Below, one piece after another: positions 22,926-35,343 of a stretch of 64,000 nt of DNA (its first letter is position 1; each line of letters starts with the position of its first letter). Both the position numbers and the translations under genes were made by a program. Below the pieces are notes generated by a model. That model had not been told where the DNA came from and ran no database searches. It saw only the letters and a list, made by a program, of their open reading frames with translations. This DNA comes from Beverwykella pulmonaria (lineage: Eukaryota; Ascomycota; Dothideomycetes; Pleosporales; Melanommataceae), in NCBI GenBank assembly GCA_001599595.1, contig BCHH01000010.1, positions 187,667-251,666 on the forward strand. The letters run 5' to 3'.

Positions 22926-24658
22926 ATGCCCACATCCTCCATTTTCACGGCGACTCAACTCACTATTGTCGTCGTCATTCTGTTAGCATTGGGGCTTGCC
23001 CGCTTTATTTACACCTACAAGAAAGCACTTGCTCAGTTTCCTGGCCCTCCGATCAAGTCTTTCTGGGTTGGAAATCTCGACCAAACCCTCGCAGAGGATG
23101 TTATTGAAAAAGTACGGCGAGTGCCAATCTTCCTGATAGTAATCGTGTTAACTCAGATTTCCACAGTGGCGTTCGTGGCACCGCATCCACGGCCCAATCT
23201 TCCAAACCTGGAATGGACCGTTTTCTCGAACCATCTACGTCGGTGACCCCTCAATGATAGCTCAAATCGCGAATAAAAACTGGCCAAAGGCGCCCTCACA
23301 GTATGCCGGCTTCAAACCGTTGAGTGGAGACGCTTTGTTTGCGCAGATGGATCAAGCACGATGGCACAAGCAGCGGAAAAGCCTTGCACCTGCTTTCGGA
23401 CCTGCAATTATCAACGAGCAGTTTGTCAGTTTGAGGAAGTACCTTGGGCAATACGTCGATACGCTTTCTCGCGCCGCAGATACCGGATCCACTATCGATC
23501 TCTCCCAGCTCAACATTCTCCTTACGCTAGACTTTGTTGGCGAGGTTGCATTTGGAATTGATTTTCACGCTCTCTCAGATGGGCCTTCAAATCGTGTTCT
23601 GCAGATCTTCGAGACAGTCTTGCCGGAGCTGATGAAATGCGGGTTGTTTCCTTTGCGCGCAAAATTTCCGATCATAAAAGCGACAAGAGAAATGCACCGA
23701 GGCATCGGAGAACTGAGAGGGATGGCAGAGCATGCTGTTAGAGATTGTAGAAAATCAAATGAGGTAAGTGGGGAGAAGGAAATGTTGCTTCCAAAACGAG
23801 ATACAGGAAAGAAGATTTTCCAGATCCTAGCGAAGTAAGCTCAGTCCCAAAATTAGTCGGCCACCATCCTAGCAATGCTAATGCGCATTCGCAGTCAAAA
23901 AGACCAGTCTGGGGAATACGTCTTTAGCACGAAGGAGCTTGTAGACAACTACGTTACCTTTCTGGTTGCAGGAGGTGATCCTACTGCACACACCATCACG
24001 TTTGCGATTTACGAGATTGTAGGTAATCAAGGGGATAGTCTTCGATATTCCATTGTAATAACCTCTTTTGTAGCTCCGAAACCCCACCGTTCTCATTAGG
24101 CTTCAGCAAGAGCTGGCTAGCTCAATTCCCTGCAAAGACTCTCTCCCAAACCTTACCCAAGTCAAACTCCCGTACTTGAATCAAATTGTCAAGGAGACTC
24201 TCAGAATGCATGGTCCCGGTTTTGGTACCTTTAGATATTGTGAACAAGATACGAAAATTGGAGATACGGTGTTGCCTGCAAACACAACTCTCGCACTTTG
24301 GAATCCTCAGGGCAAGTTTCTGGCAGTCTTGTGCTCCATACATGAACTCACAGCTGACCGCATATTAGTCCACCATGATCCTAGTCTCTGGGGTCCTACC
24401 GCCAACATTTTCAATCCCGACCGCTGGGCGGAAAACGCCAGCCGCGCCACCCCAGGATCCTACTTCCCCTTCTCGTACGGCCCGCGAAATTGTCTCGGGC
24501 AGGGGCTTGCCATGCTGGAGATGACGCTGACACTGGCGACGGTATTTCGGAGGTTCGAATTTGAATTTATAGAGGGCTGGGAGATGGAGTTTATGCCAAG
24601 TTTTACAATGTGTGCGAAGAATGGGTTGATAGTTAAAGTGAAAGAGAGGAAGGAGTAA
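22926..24658 (+). CDS. Cytochrome P450, microsomal type
   Basis: Five exons: 22926-23111, 23167-23834, 23895-24018, 24074-24311 and 24369-24658; 501 aa, all phases consistent. Residues 9-30 (TQLTIVVVILLALGLARFIY) anchor the protein in the ER. Family motifs: WRSWHRIHGP near the N-terminus, WHKQRKSLAPAF (C-helix W..R), I-helix AGGDPTAHT, ExxR as KETLR, FNPDRW, and the haem loop FSYGPRNCLG. An upstream in-frame Met (22854) is possible, but the start at 22926 (ttcaacATGCCC) gives the normal anchor. The last intron (24312-24368) begins GC rather than GT, is 57 nt and is open in frame, so unspliced RNA would encode 19 extra residues before the PERF region. The substrate is unknown. Confidence 0.92.
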
Positions 24659-24732
24659 AATTTAATCTAGGGATAACGTTCATGATGTTATAATGGTAGT
24701 TTCAGAATCTGGTCTAGATTTCAAACAGTAGG

Positions 24733-24768
24733 TAGATTGAATATGCGAGAATAAGGAAGCAAGTATCC
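24733..24768 (+). repeat. Dispersed 36-nt repeat, copy 2
   Basis: Matches 17666-17701 with three substitutions, same orientation. It starts 75 nt after the P450 stop. Confidence 0.7.
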
Positions 24769-26220
24769 TTCCTCATAACTCATGGCACTCACAAGCACCC
24801 CGTATACAGAGCTAAAGGTACGCGAACGAAGGAAACGTTGTGCCGCAAGTAGCCGTAATTATCCTTCGCTAATCTGTTACCCAAGTGTGCTCGTGCGTCC
24901 ACAGCATTGGACGTTTCGTACCTCTTGGCAACTTGGTGAGGTCGTCTTCGCCTAGGGGTTGCACTTGATTGGCTGAAATGCACGCCAGAATCATAGCTTA
25001 CATGCATCACAACTCGCCTCCATGCCATTGGTAAGGCGCTCTGTAATGGCGTCTAGACATGAAGAGCATAGTGTTCAAAAACAAGATGGTGGCACGTGGG
25101 TGGGTATGCTCCCTTCCCCAACTACTCTAGCAGAACAGTTCTTGTATGGGCTATTGGTCTCAATGACTGGTTGATGCGTGTGGCAACAGTAAGTTTTCAT
25201 TTTGTATGATGTGATCAGCTTAGTTACTGAACTACGGGACATGCAAATAATTTCTGTCGGCAATAGCATCACGGCGGGTATCAACAGGTGCAGAACATCA
25301 GAGCGGATACCGCTTGTGTCCGTATCCTTTTAGCTGTTTTAAAATTGCCATAGTTGATACACTCGAGAAGGGGATTTAAGCCCGAGCACATATTTGGAAC
25401 TACGAAGGTGGCAGAGGTACTTCGCTAAAATATCCTTGATGTATGAGGAAGAATACTCATCCCAGCCAGATAGGAATGGCAGCGCAGCTGGTGTTAATTG
25501 TAACGTGTTCGCCCACGAAGCTTGCCATTATGGTCATATATCTACGTGGGGCGTCTCCGATACTATGGTTCAGCTGCGTTTGAGAACAACAGCCCAGCTG
25601 GAAGAAGCCGAGATTCAAAATTACCTTCTGTCCAATAAGACCTTTGCATACCTAGCCACATCGATGTTAGCAAAAGCGCAACAAAATGATTCGGCTGCAA
25701 GATCTGTTTACCCCACTAGGGGCCCCCACACGTCGGCTCGGGACGTCATGGAGCAAGTACACGGTTGACACAACTTTAATGAGACACCACACCTTCTCGC
25801 GTTGGATCGGTATCGCCCCATCTCCAGCTCATTTTCACTCTGTTGCGACAAGAATCAAATATTATATTATTGCCGGAATGGAAGTTGAGAGATGGGTTTG
25901 CGAGGGTGCGGCCCGCGGCCTCGGGTCCTGTGCTGCTGTTCATCTCATCTACATGCCGCGAGACCAAGATCGATCCAATCCTGGCTCCCATGTACAACCA
26001 ATGGGAACATACCCATGCTAGGTTTCTTCTTTCTCCCACTTCACGATCTTCCTCTTTTTGTCCTCGCACTTTTCCGTTTGGGGGATTGCTTGCATACAGG
26101 CTCGGCTCGACCCGTTGTCCTCTGGTGAAGGTACCAGTTGAGCTTGTGACTTCTCCTGCAAAATATACATACATCGCGCACAGGAACGACGAGAAGATGC
26201 CTCCAGATGTTCTCGTTCTG

Positions 26221-26292
26221 GTTGATATTGTTGCTGCTGCTGCTGCTGCTGTTGTTGTTGTTGCTGTTGTCGCTGTTGTCGTTGATGTTGTT
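26221..26292 (+). repeat. TTG/CTG trinucleotide microsatellite
   Basis: About 24 imperfect units of ttg/ctg (with gtc variants). It opens long Leu/Val-rich and Gln/Asn-rich frames on both strands, which I treat as artefacts. Confidence 0.85.
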
Positions 26293-26682
26293 TGCCACCC
26301 CCAGCACACTGCATTTCCCCGGAATGTGGCGTGCGCCATGCCGAATGCGGCCCGCTGGACGCGCTGCGCCTCCACAAAAGGACCCGCCCTCCAATCACAA
26401 ATCCCTCAGCGCTAGGCGCGATGCAGGTGAAATAACACCAACCACGAAAAATCCCTCAAGCTGGCACGTGTGTAGCTGGTTCGACAGATAAGCTACGCAA
26501 CAAGCAGCCAACCAAGAAGCTCCCTTTGCAAGCTAGAGCTTGTTACTGCTTCATTTCTTGTCAGTACGGCACGGCGAGTGAAGATAACCAAGCTTCGATG
26601 TGGTATAAGAGCAATCCGTCAAACACAGAGAGACTGAAACCTCTGTTCTCGCTTTTCTCTTCTTTCTTCCAGTGAGGCGACC

Positions 26683-29385
26683 ATGGAGTCCACGATACAA
26701 TTCGCCACCACGCCGCTGCGTCCCACCAGGTCCAACAACGTCCAGGCTGTGGGCGGAGTGTATCCTCTTCGTTCGCGTTCCAAGTCGCGTAGCAGGAAGG
26801 GCTCGTATGAGCAACAGAAGGCTCATGAACTCGAGCATGGCGAAGATGAAGATGCTGGCCTGCGAGATGAGCGGGACTACAAGCATAAGCAGGTGCGTCA
26901 GATTTCGTCCCCACACCGATGGATTGCTCACATGATATATGCAGATCTTCAACTTCCGCCAGATGATGTTTCTGGCCTATTCCTCCATTGGTGTCATCTA
27001 CGGGGATATTGGAACCTCTCCATTATATGTCTTCTCTTCGACTTTTACATCGGTACCCACCCATGCCGACCTACTCGGTGCACTCTCGCTTATCATCTGG
27101 TCCCTCACTTTGATGGTGACCGTGAAGTATGTTCTCATCATTCTTCATGCAGACAACGATGGCGAAGGCGGCACTTTCAGCACGTATTCTCTCCTCGCTC
27201 GATTTGTAAGTTTCCAGTTACATACTCTGACTGTTCTGTACGCTAAACATTTGTAGGCCAATATCGCGAATCGGGATCCTCGAGAAGCTAGTTTAATTCG
27301 TAAGAGCACGCAAAAATACCAGAATATATATCAAAAGCTGATTGAAAATCAGGCATGGAACGAACACGTACCAACGAACTCGGACGTTCCACACGCAATG
27401 TGCGATCGGCAATTGAAAACCGCCGTTTCTTTCGTGGCCTCTTGAAGACCATTGGTGTTCTTGCAGTTTCTATGGTTATGGCAGATGGGGTTTTGACCCC
27501 GGCCCAGTCTGTACTTGGTGCTGTTCAGGGACTCAACGTCGTCGCCCCTAACATCTCAAAATCCACAATCGTTGGCGTAACTTGCGCTATCCTAATCTTG
27601 CTGTTCCTCTTACAGCCGCTCGGCATAACAAAGATTTCTGTCATTTTTGCTCCCATTGTTATGGTTTGGCTGGCTTTTAATGCTGGGTTTGGTATTTACA
27701 ATCTCGCTCGGTGGGTATTTCTATCTCTAAATTCCACACACTAATCTAATTGATTTAGATACGACTACACGATTTTGAAAGCTTTCAACCCATTTTACGC
27801 GTTCGACTATCTCATTCGCAACAAGGAGTCTGGTTGGAGAAGTCTTGGCGGTATCCTTCTGGCCTTCACGGGTGTCGAAGCTCTCTTTGCCGACATTGGT
27901 GCATTCAGCCGACAAGCTATTCAACTGAGTTGGCTTGGGTACGCGTACCCTTGCCTTCTGCTTGCCTACACTGGCCAGGCGTCGTACATTAGCCTCAAGC
28001 CCGAAGCTTATTCTAATCCCTTCTATAACTGTGTCCCCAAGGGATGGGTCATCCCTTCGCTTATCATCGCCATTCTGGCAGCGATTGTTGCTTCACAAGC
28101 AATTATCACTGCGACCTTCCAGGTACGCACTTTTTTTTCACTGATCATATCATATTCTAACAGTATTCAGCTTATGGCGCAAATCATGAAGTTGTCCTAC
28201 TTCCCCCAGATCAAGGTCATCCACACGTCCAAGATCTATCACGGCCAACTCTACGTCCCGGCTGTGAACTGGATTCTCATGATTGGCACCGTTTTGGTCG
28301 CAGCAATCTACAATAATACGACCTCCCTCGGAAATGCCTACGGAGTCTGTGTTATGTTCGTCACCTTCTTTGACACCTGCATGGTGACCCTCGTCGCTAT
28401 CCTGGTATGGCGCATCAAACCCTACATTGTGTTTTTTCCATGGCTCACAATCGCCTGCTTGGATGGCACGTTTCTCTCATCGTCACTCGTCAAGGTTCCA
28501 GATGGGGCGTGGTTCACGCTTCTTCTATCTTGTGCGCTGGCCTCGGTCTTTATCCTCTGGCGCTTTGGAAAGGAACAGCAATGGTCTGCGGAAGCTAGTG
28601 ATCGCTTCCCGACGAGTCATTTTGTCCGCACAAATGAAGATGGGCGCCTGCAACTTACGAATATGTTTGCCGATAAGACGCTCAGCTCTATCGAAGGCTT
28701 CGGCATCTTCTTCGATAAAGCTGGCGAGACGACACCCATTGTTTTCAGCCAGTTCATCCGGAAACTTGTCACTGCGCCCGAAGTTATCGTGTTCTTCCAT
28801 CTCCGGCCTCTGGAGACTCCATCCGTTGCGCCCGAGAATAGGTATTCTGTCACGCGTCTTGCAATACCAAACTGCTACCGTCTTGTCGTTCGCCACGGAT
28901 ATATGGATGAAGTTATCACACCCGACCTCGCATCTCTCGTATTCGAAAAAGTGCGCGACCACATCGTTACCCGTGCTCTAGATCGCGAGGGTGAAAAGCC
29001 CGCCGTCACAACTACCAGCACCGATCTTGGGAATCTCGAGCACCTCAACAACGTCAGCAAAGTGAGCGGGAAGATGACAGCCGGCGAGAAAGATGAGTCT
29101 GCAACAGCTTCCTCTTCTGATCCCTCGGCGCACCAAGCTCCCACTCCAACGCCTAGCTCTGCTAGTACAAGTGGCCGGCTTACAGCGCTGGAGCGTGCGT
29201 ACAATCATGAAGTGCTGTATATTATGGGCAAGGAACAGATGAAGGTTAAGAAGGGTACGAATATGATTAGGAAGGGATTGCTGAAGGCGTTCTTGTTCTT
29301 GAGGGAGAACACAAGGACGAAGATTGCCAGTCTCGAGCTAGATAGAGATAGGGTTATTGAGGTTGGATTTGTGAAGGATGTATGA
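26683..29385 (+). CDS. HAK/KUP-type high-affinity K+ transporter
   Basis: Six exons: 26683-26892, 26945-27205, 27257-27299, 27353-27710, 27759-28122 and 28171-29385; 816 aa, phases agree throughout. Plasma-membrane K+ uptake by H+ symport is the known role of this family. The N-terminus (residues 1-70) is a charged cytosolic leader. TM1 carries [18 protein letters not shown], the family signature with GDIGTSPLY. Further hallmarks are [56 protein letters not shown] and [19 protein letters not shown]. About 12 helices are followed by a long cytosolic C-terminal domain with a Ser/Thr/Pro-rich insert near residues 690-730. The fifth intron (28123-28170, 48 nt) is open in frame, so the ORF reads through it; removing it restores the conserved TFQLMAQ sequence. 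Confidence 0.95.
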
Positions 29386-30029
29386 CAAGAGGGGATTTGG
29401 AGGGTGTTTGGTGGTATAGTTGAGAGTCAAAGACAGTCATACAATATCACTCAATTTGGCTTCTTAAAGAAAACGCTCCCTATGTAAGTTCTTTGTTTGT
29501 TAATCTTCGTTCAAGACATGCGCGGTCTGAAATCCATAGCGTTGGCTACCCTTTTGAGCTACAAATGTGTAGACCGCCGCCACCCCTCTTCATGTTTTGG
29601 TCCCTCTTTTCTATCACTGCAAATCAGTACACTACGACATCGTATAACCTCTATCTATTCTCATTAACGCTTTTTCGTATCGACTCTGTTCACATGCACA
29701 GTCATCTAACCGGCTGCCTTATTTCCCCCTCTACATTGTTCATATACATAATTTCCACGTCATTCGTGCATGACGCCTCAATTTTGCATTTTTTATATAT
29801 AACTCAACGCTTTTTACCTTATATATGTACAACGAGGAATACACATAGTTGCCTTATTTTGTTACACCTTCTGACGTTTCTCTACTTATAAGAATTTCCA
29901 TACTCTTCTCATTTAGATCATATTTCATGTCTAACATTTCAAGAAAACTGCGATCCAAAGAAGTTTGGCTTGCACAACCTCTCCGTAAGTCCTCGCTATC
30001 TCCACGCGAACATAAAATTCAAAGCTATA
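29386..30029. other. Intergenic
   Basis: T/C-rich, no gene. An ATG at 29926 followed by GTAAGT (29985) looks like a small exon, but it cannot be joined in frame to the coiled-coil gene that follows. Confidence 0.4.
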
Positions 30030-31501
30030 ATGTCTAGAAACAGAGGTTTGTCAAGCAATGGAAAGGCTCCAAGAAATAGAAAGGCTCCTAGCAACGGTAG
30101 GACTCCCGCTAGGACGTCGAGGGTTAAGATCCCGGCCGCTTTTCAACCGCATGCTTGCACCGCGACCGCGCCACTACAAAGGCGCGACAGTAAGATTTCC
30201 ATTCAGACTTCTTATAATGTCACCGAACAGGATATACTGATATCCCAGCTTCAGCAGGAAATCGCTGAACTCAAGCTACAAGTGGACATCACCAAAATCA
30301 GCCACGATATACAACTCGAAGCCGAGCGAAACGCTCTGGAGGGGCAATTCGCAACCCTAAAACAGCATCTCCAGACACGCAAGGCAGAAAACGACAAGTT
30401 TGACGCTGAGTGCGAGGAGCTCCATAAGGAGCTTTTGGCGGCACAGAAGGAACTTAAGGCTAAGGACGAGGAGCTCGCCTCCAAGAACCAAGAGCTTCTC
30501 TCCAAAGGCAAGGAGTTCTTAGGGGCAAAAGCTCGAGTTTTTGATATGGCTAGACAACTGAAAGAAAAGGACCAAGCTCTGAATGCTCTCGAGTAGGATA
30601 TCCATCACCTACGCCAAGAGAGCTCAGAACTGCAAGAAGGACTCCTGGTAAAGGTCCTTACTCTTGAGCAGGGGAGCGCGGCTCTCCAAGAGCAGCTCTG
30701 GGCGAAGGATGATGAAGCCCTAGAGCACAACAACCCCAATTTGGTGGCCCTCGATCAGGGTTGTCAGCAGGCGTCAGCTACTTTGGAGGAGAAAGTGGAG
30801 ATTTGGGAAGCTCACAAGGCTCACGACTTGCGAAGGCCGTGGAAGATTTGCAAACAAAGGATTTGGTTGTTCTTCAATACCAGAAGAAGATTCAAGAACT
30901 TGAGTCTGGTGTAGCCCCCATTCTCCACGTAAAAAATCCCTCTCCACTCGCCTCACTTGGCTCCTCCTGTGTGGTTTCCCCTTTCTTCACCAAGAAGGCC
31001 CTTACAACTACGCTCTCAGTCTCCAAAATCGCATGCATTGACACTGCACCAGTTCGACCGTTAATCGGAGAAGCTGGAGGTCCAGTTATCATCTCTATTA
31101 ACATCAACCCGAACCAGAAGGCGAATTGGGCCCTCATGCAGAAGATGCGATCGGTCGTCTCCAAGCAGACGCCAATCGATATCTCAGGTCCGAAGGAGCT
31201 TTGCCTCGAGCTACAGCGAAGTCTGTACGAATCCCGTAGAGACCACAAAGAGAACGCCAAACTCCTAGTCGCCAAGAAGCAACTGCTCCTTTCACAGCAG
31301 AAGGAGATTGGTCGGTTGGAGGGCCGGCCTCCCTGCATCGTCGCGGAGCATCGATCATTGCTTGATCAGATCCAAGCACTGCGCGACCAAGCCGACCTGA
31401 ACATAGCCTTTATGGCGCGGCAAGGGGCGCAATTACAGAAGATGGTGGAGGAGAAGGAGAAGGCGGCCGGCAGCATGCGGTACCAGATAAATGCCAGGTA
31501 G
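30030..31501 (+). pseudogene. Broken coiled-coil gene
   Basis: The first part (MSRNRGLSSNG..., 30030-30596) is a basic, Pro/Asn-rich N-terminus followed by a long coiled coil (LQQEIAELKLQVDI, ELKAKDEELASKNQELL). A TAG at 30594-30596 stops it, yet the same frame continues for about 70 codons of the same coiled-coil character (DIHHLRQESSELQEGLL). Near 30815 the coherent frame shifts by one base into the frame ending at 31501 (KAVEDLQTKDLVVLQYQKK, later KQLLLSQQKEIGRLEG). One nonsense codon and one indel are enough to explain this, and the TAG could be a C-to-T change of CAG. No intron with proper borders removes either lesion. Function is unknown; possibly a structural or nuclear coiled-coil protein. 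Confidence 0.5.
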
Positions 31502-31821
31502 TTCATTGTTCTAGTCAAATAAATACACTTAAAATGGATCTTGAGGGCACTTTTGTGAAATGCAGAATTGAAGTCCCACCTGAGAACGGGGTGCGCTAAT
31601 ATGCGCTTCAGCGAGTGACCCATTTCCAATTCCCAGGCTCCCGTAGAGGGATCCTGGTTTCCACTAGGCTGTTTTCATTATCAAATCTGCTCATTGTGAT
31701 CCATTTTCGCATTCAAAATCGGCACAACCTCGGCGCATTACGGTGTGTGCACGGGCCACTCACCTAGTTTCCACATTTGCTCCTGCTGCCTGTTCCAATA
31801 CTAGGTATCAACAAGCCCTGG
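31502..31821. other. Short spacer before the MULE
   Basis: No gene seen; pre-insertion sequence next to the transposon. Confidence 0.5.
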
Positions 31822-31830
31822 CAATCTCCG
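31822..31830 (+). repeat. Target-site duplication, left (9 bp)
   Basis: caatctccg, repeated exactly at 36745-36753 directly outside the other inverted repeat. Confidence 0.85.
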
Positions 31831-31873
31831 GAGGTTACAGCTCAGCTGACCCACACTAGAGCCTCGCTAAATT
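31831..31873 (+). repeat. MULE terminal inverted repeat, left
   Basis: Starts gaggttacagctcagctgac and ends gctaaatt. Its reverse complement matches 36702-36744 with four differences. Confidence 0.88.
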
Positions 31874-32031
31874 CTCTTGGCGCTGCAGACCCCTGTACAA
31901 AAATTTCTCGATTTAAGGGGGTGACTGCCCAACTTTCAACGGAGTCCTTTCTGCCAACTGACTTCCTATTTCAGATAGCTCACAACTAGCCATGGGTAAA
32001 TTGCTTCCCAACGTATTCACAACGTATTCTC

Positions 32032-35000
32032 ATGAAACTAGACTCTTCCCAGATATCGCCCTGCAACACCTCGTTCAACAATGTTACTCCACACAGCAGC
32101 GACTACGAAGATTATTTCATAGAGCTTAATGATACGCCAGAGCCTACTGTTGAAGATGCAATGCAGGATGAGCTACAGGAGAGTGAAACGATAGATGAGG
32201 TAGAAAAAGACCAACACGTTGAGAACATGTTAGTAACCTGTTTACAAGACAATACCTGAACCTTATCAAATTACGACTGGCCCTGCAGAACCATTACTCA
32301 GCCAACATCTTACTCATATTGCGTTGCTGCCTGAATACCCAGAAACAGCTGCACATGGTTACACCTACTGCGTAAAAATAGACCAGCACAGTGCAGAACA
32401 CGAGCATGTTCTTGAAGAGGCTCTCCAAGTAAGCGGATTATGTTATGAACGTGTTACAGAGCCAATCTGAACATCTTTAGATCCAATATTGTCGAAGACG
32501 GAGAGCCCCACCAAAGGCTACTAGCTCCCCGTTTCTTGGTGTGCCTGCTACAAGGTATAAATACCGATGCACTGGAGTACGACGTTGTAAATATCTTTAT
32601 AACACGTTGCGAACACATTCACATACTAGTGTCACCCCAGAGACTTGGGAGCTGCTAAAGCAAGCCTGGCAGGGAATTGAGAGAACTCACATAGATAAGC
32701 AGAGTCAGAATTCTACTAGGTAGTTATTGTGAACATAATGTGAACGTGTTGCTAACATGTTTAGTTTATATTTATCAATTATGAGTCGATTTCAGAGTGG
32801 AATTGCTTGCGGTAGCCGAAAGCCTCAATGTGCGCCTATCCTGCGGCAAATGGCTAACAAGGTAATTCTTCTAAATAACTTGTGAAGTAATTCTGAACAT
32901 AATATAGTCTGTTTCTGGTATTCAGCACTGGTATATTGGCTGTGCAACATGGAGCTACGCGCTTCCTAATACTGAGAGGCATTTCTTTAAGATACTAGCT
33001 GAGAGGTATAGTATTCCTCGTCTTCAAGTACTATTTAGAGATGGCCTAGGGGACGTTGAGCTGCAGCCAGAATCCTGCGGTACTATTGAGTTAACCTTGA
33101 CAAGGATGAAGAACTGCAGTAAGTGTTCTAAACATGTTCTCAACAGGTTCATAACTGTATTACAGATATTGACCATCCACAAGGGCCTGGGCAGCTTATA
33201 GCCCAGAGCTGCGAAGTAAAATTTGATATAATTATTCCCTATAACTTAGTACAGACTCCATACTACACATTTACGTCACGTGGGGTTCATGAGCATCCCC
33301 CTCCACCTCCACATAAAACGCCTGAGGCTTTAACAAACGAAATTATCCAACTTATCCAACGTATTAATGATCCTGGGTTAACAACAGGTTTGTAATGTGT
33401 TCTTAATAGGTTGTGATTAAGTTGTTAACATGTTGATAGCAAAGTTTCTCTGCAGTCCTTTCCTAGACGAGCTTTGCAAGGCTCATAGCGTAACACACTA
33501 TACTCAATTACACCCAACATTAGTTAATCTTAGCTGGACAGAGCGCCAGGTATATCGAACAAATCTTATTACATTTCCAAGAGGTCAAGAGCTTGCTGGG
33601 GTTGAGTTCGAGTGGCGCAGGCAAGCGTTAAACCCTGAAACAGTATGTGAATGTGTTCTGAAGGTATTTACATCATGTTGATAACAGGAGCAGGCATACA
33701 TCCAGCACGTACAGAGTTCAGAACTGGGCACGCTTATTTTTTGCTTCTACAAAGAACAGGCAGATCTCTTTGTCTTGCAAAGAAGCTTTCAAATAGATCT
33801 TTCTTTTAAGCGTATCAAGGATCAGAACTTCAAAGAGCTGATTTTTGCGATGTTTCATGAAGATCATGGGAAGGGTATGTGAACACGTCCTGAACATGTT
33901 GACATTCTAATATGTTTAGTTATAACTCTTGCACGTGTTCTTGTCAACAGTGAACGAAAAGACGTATATACAATATGCTTTCAGACATTCTTTCAATTAC
34001 TTTCACAATGTGTTCAGAAGGAAATACAATGGAAACATCTGCATGGCGAGGGTTTTGCCGGAATTACAATTGATATGGACTCTAAACAGATGTCAGGTAA
34101 AGAGATTAATCCTGTTTAGAACTCGTTGCTAACATGTTGACAAGGATTTGGTCATTACCTCGCTAGTATTGACGTACAGCAGCGCCCGTGGCAGTGGCAC
34201 CTTCAAAACTGTGTTATATTCTGCCAAATTCACTTCCTACGAAGTGTAACAGCAACTGCTGGGACTGCAGAGGGGCACTACTCTCCCTATTCTCGTATGA
34301 GATCCCTTCTCACATGCCAAAGTCAGGCAGAGTACAATGATCTTTGCGACCTTCTTATGAGTTAGTTGCGAATTCCTTCTGAACATGTTAGCAACTAATT
34401 AGACAGTAGGGCATGAATCTCCTTCTGTACGCCGTTGGGCTTTGCATAAGAAGAATCCAGTAATTGCAGCAGGGCTTAACCATAGCTGTTCTTTAATGGA
34501 AAAAGCTGATTGGGATGAGTTCTCAAAGACTTCTAATGCTGTTGAGCAGAGTGGCAACAAGTCCTATTCGTATGGGATGAGAATGAAACTACTAAGAGCA
34601 ATTCAATCGTAAGTCAGTTATAAACACGTCTGGAACACGTTCGTAACATGTTATAGTGCGCAAAAGCTTGACATGCGGGATGTTAGTCAGTATAGGGCTC
34701 GTGAGGACTACGGAATGAGACATATTGCTCGTTCAACAGCCATGTCTGCCCGTTATATCAACCATCTGGCCAGAGATAGTATGTGTTCCAATGTTATAGG
34801 AACAGGTTTCTAACATGTTCAGAACGACGTCAAGATAGATACTCTGACCCTATTCCCGACGAACTCCTATGTGATGAGACTGATGACAGTATCTTATTCC
34901 AATCCTCATCCTCAGGCGTTGTACGAGCTCCATCTTCAGAAAGAAGGGGTCGTGCAAGGAGCAGGAGAGGTAGTAGAAGTGCAAGCCAAAGCAGACGTCG

Positions 35001-35343
35001 CTCATCTACACAAGAAATGCAGAGTGCCTCGTAAGCATGTTACTAACGTTTTGACAACGTGTTGCTAACATATTGACAAGGCCTATGCCAGGAAACGAGA
35101 GATTAAAGCGTCAAGCACTAAATAATAATGCAGAATTACAAGCAAGACGCCTACGTCTTGAGCAACAAGAGGAGGAAGAGTTACTCCGGCAGCGAGAAGT
35201 AAAGCTTAGATCAACAAGACTAGAAACTCAAAGGCTAGAGCTAGATCTCGCAATACAGGAGAAGGAGATGGCAGAAAGAATGAGGTTAAATGGTTTGTAA
35301 CCTTGTCAATATGTTGTCAACATGTTGAGAAGGTGTTGATTGA
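32032..35343 (+). CDS. MULE transposase, 15 exons
   Basis: Exons end/start at 32199/32249, 32428/32481, 32719/32765, 32861/32908, 33118/33166, 33387/33440, 33642/33688, 33874/33920, 34096/34145, 34360/34407, 34608/34657, 34778/34823, 35030/35081 and 35292/35333; 884 aa, every junction in phase. An N-terminal Cys/His region ends in SRGVHEHPPPPP, like the WRKY/GCM1-type DNA-binding fold of MULEs. The DDE core follows: Asp in FQIDLSFKRI (about 477), Asp in GITIDMD (about 554), the MULE C-x2-H motif CQIH (588-591) and Glu in NAVEQSGN (about 680). The C-terminus is Arg/Ser-rich, then a coiled coil. All 14 introns are 40-52 nt and 11 contain AACATGTT or a close match. The last intron is optional: reading through gives a stop at 35298. 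Confidence 0.85.

Larger units (their letters stand above)
24659..26682. other. 2-kb intergenic with a microsatellite
   Basis: No supported gene. It contains copy 2 of the 36-nt repeat and a TTG/CTG microsatellite (separate entries). A 124-codon frame at 25394-25768 and long frames on both strands across 25776-26415 reflect low-complexity sequence rather than genes. The end of the stretch is the K+ transporter promoter. Confidence 0.45.

Noticed and set aside
25776..26415. Long frames on both strands with poly-Gln/Asn or poly-Leu/Val
   Set aside because: Produced by the TTG/CTG microsatellite; no conserved sequence outside the repeat.
29926..29985. Small exon (MSNISRKLRSK...) before the coiled-coil gene
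   Set aside because: Good donor, but every usable acceptor joins out of frame.
32218..32248. 31-nt first intron (gttgag donor) in the MULE transposase
   Set aside because: The donor at 32200 gives 49 nt, the same phase and the size of all the other introns.
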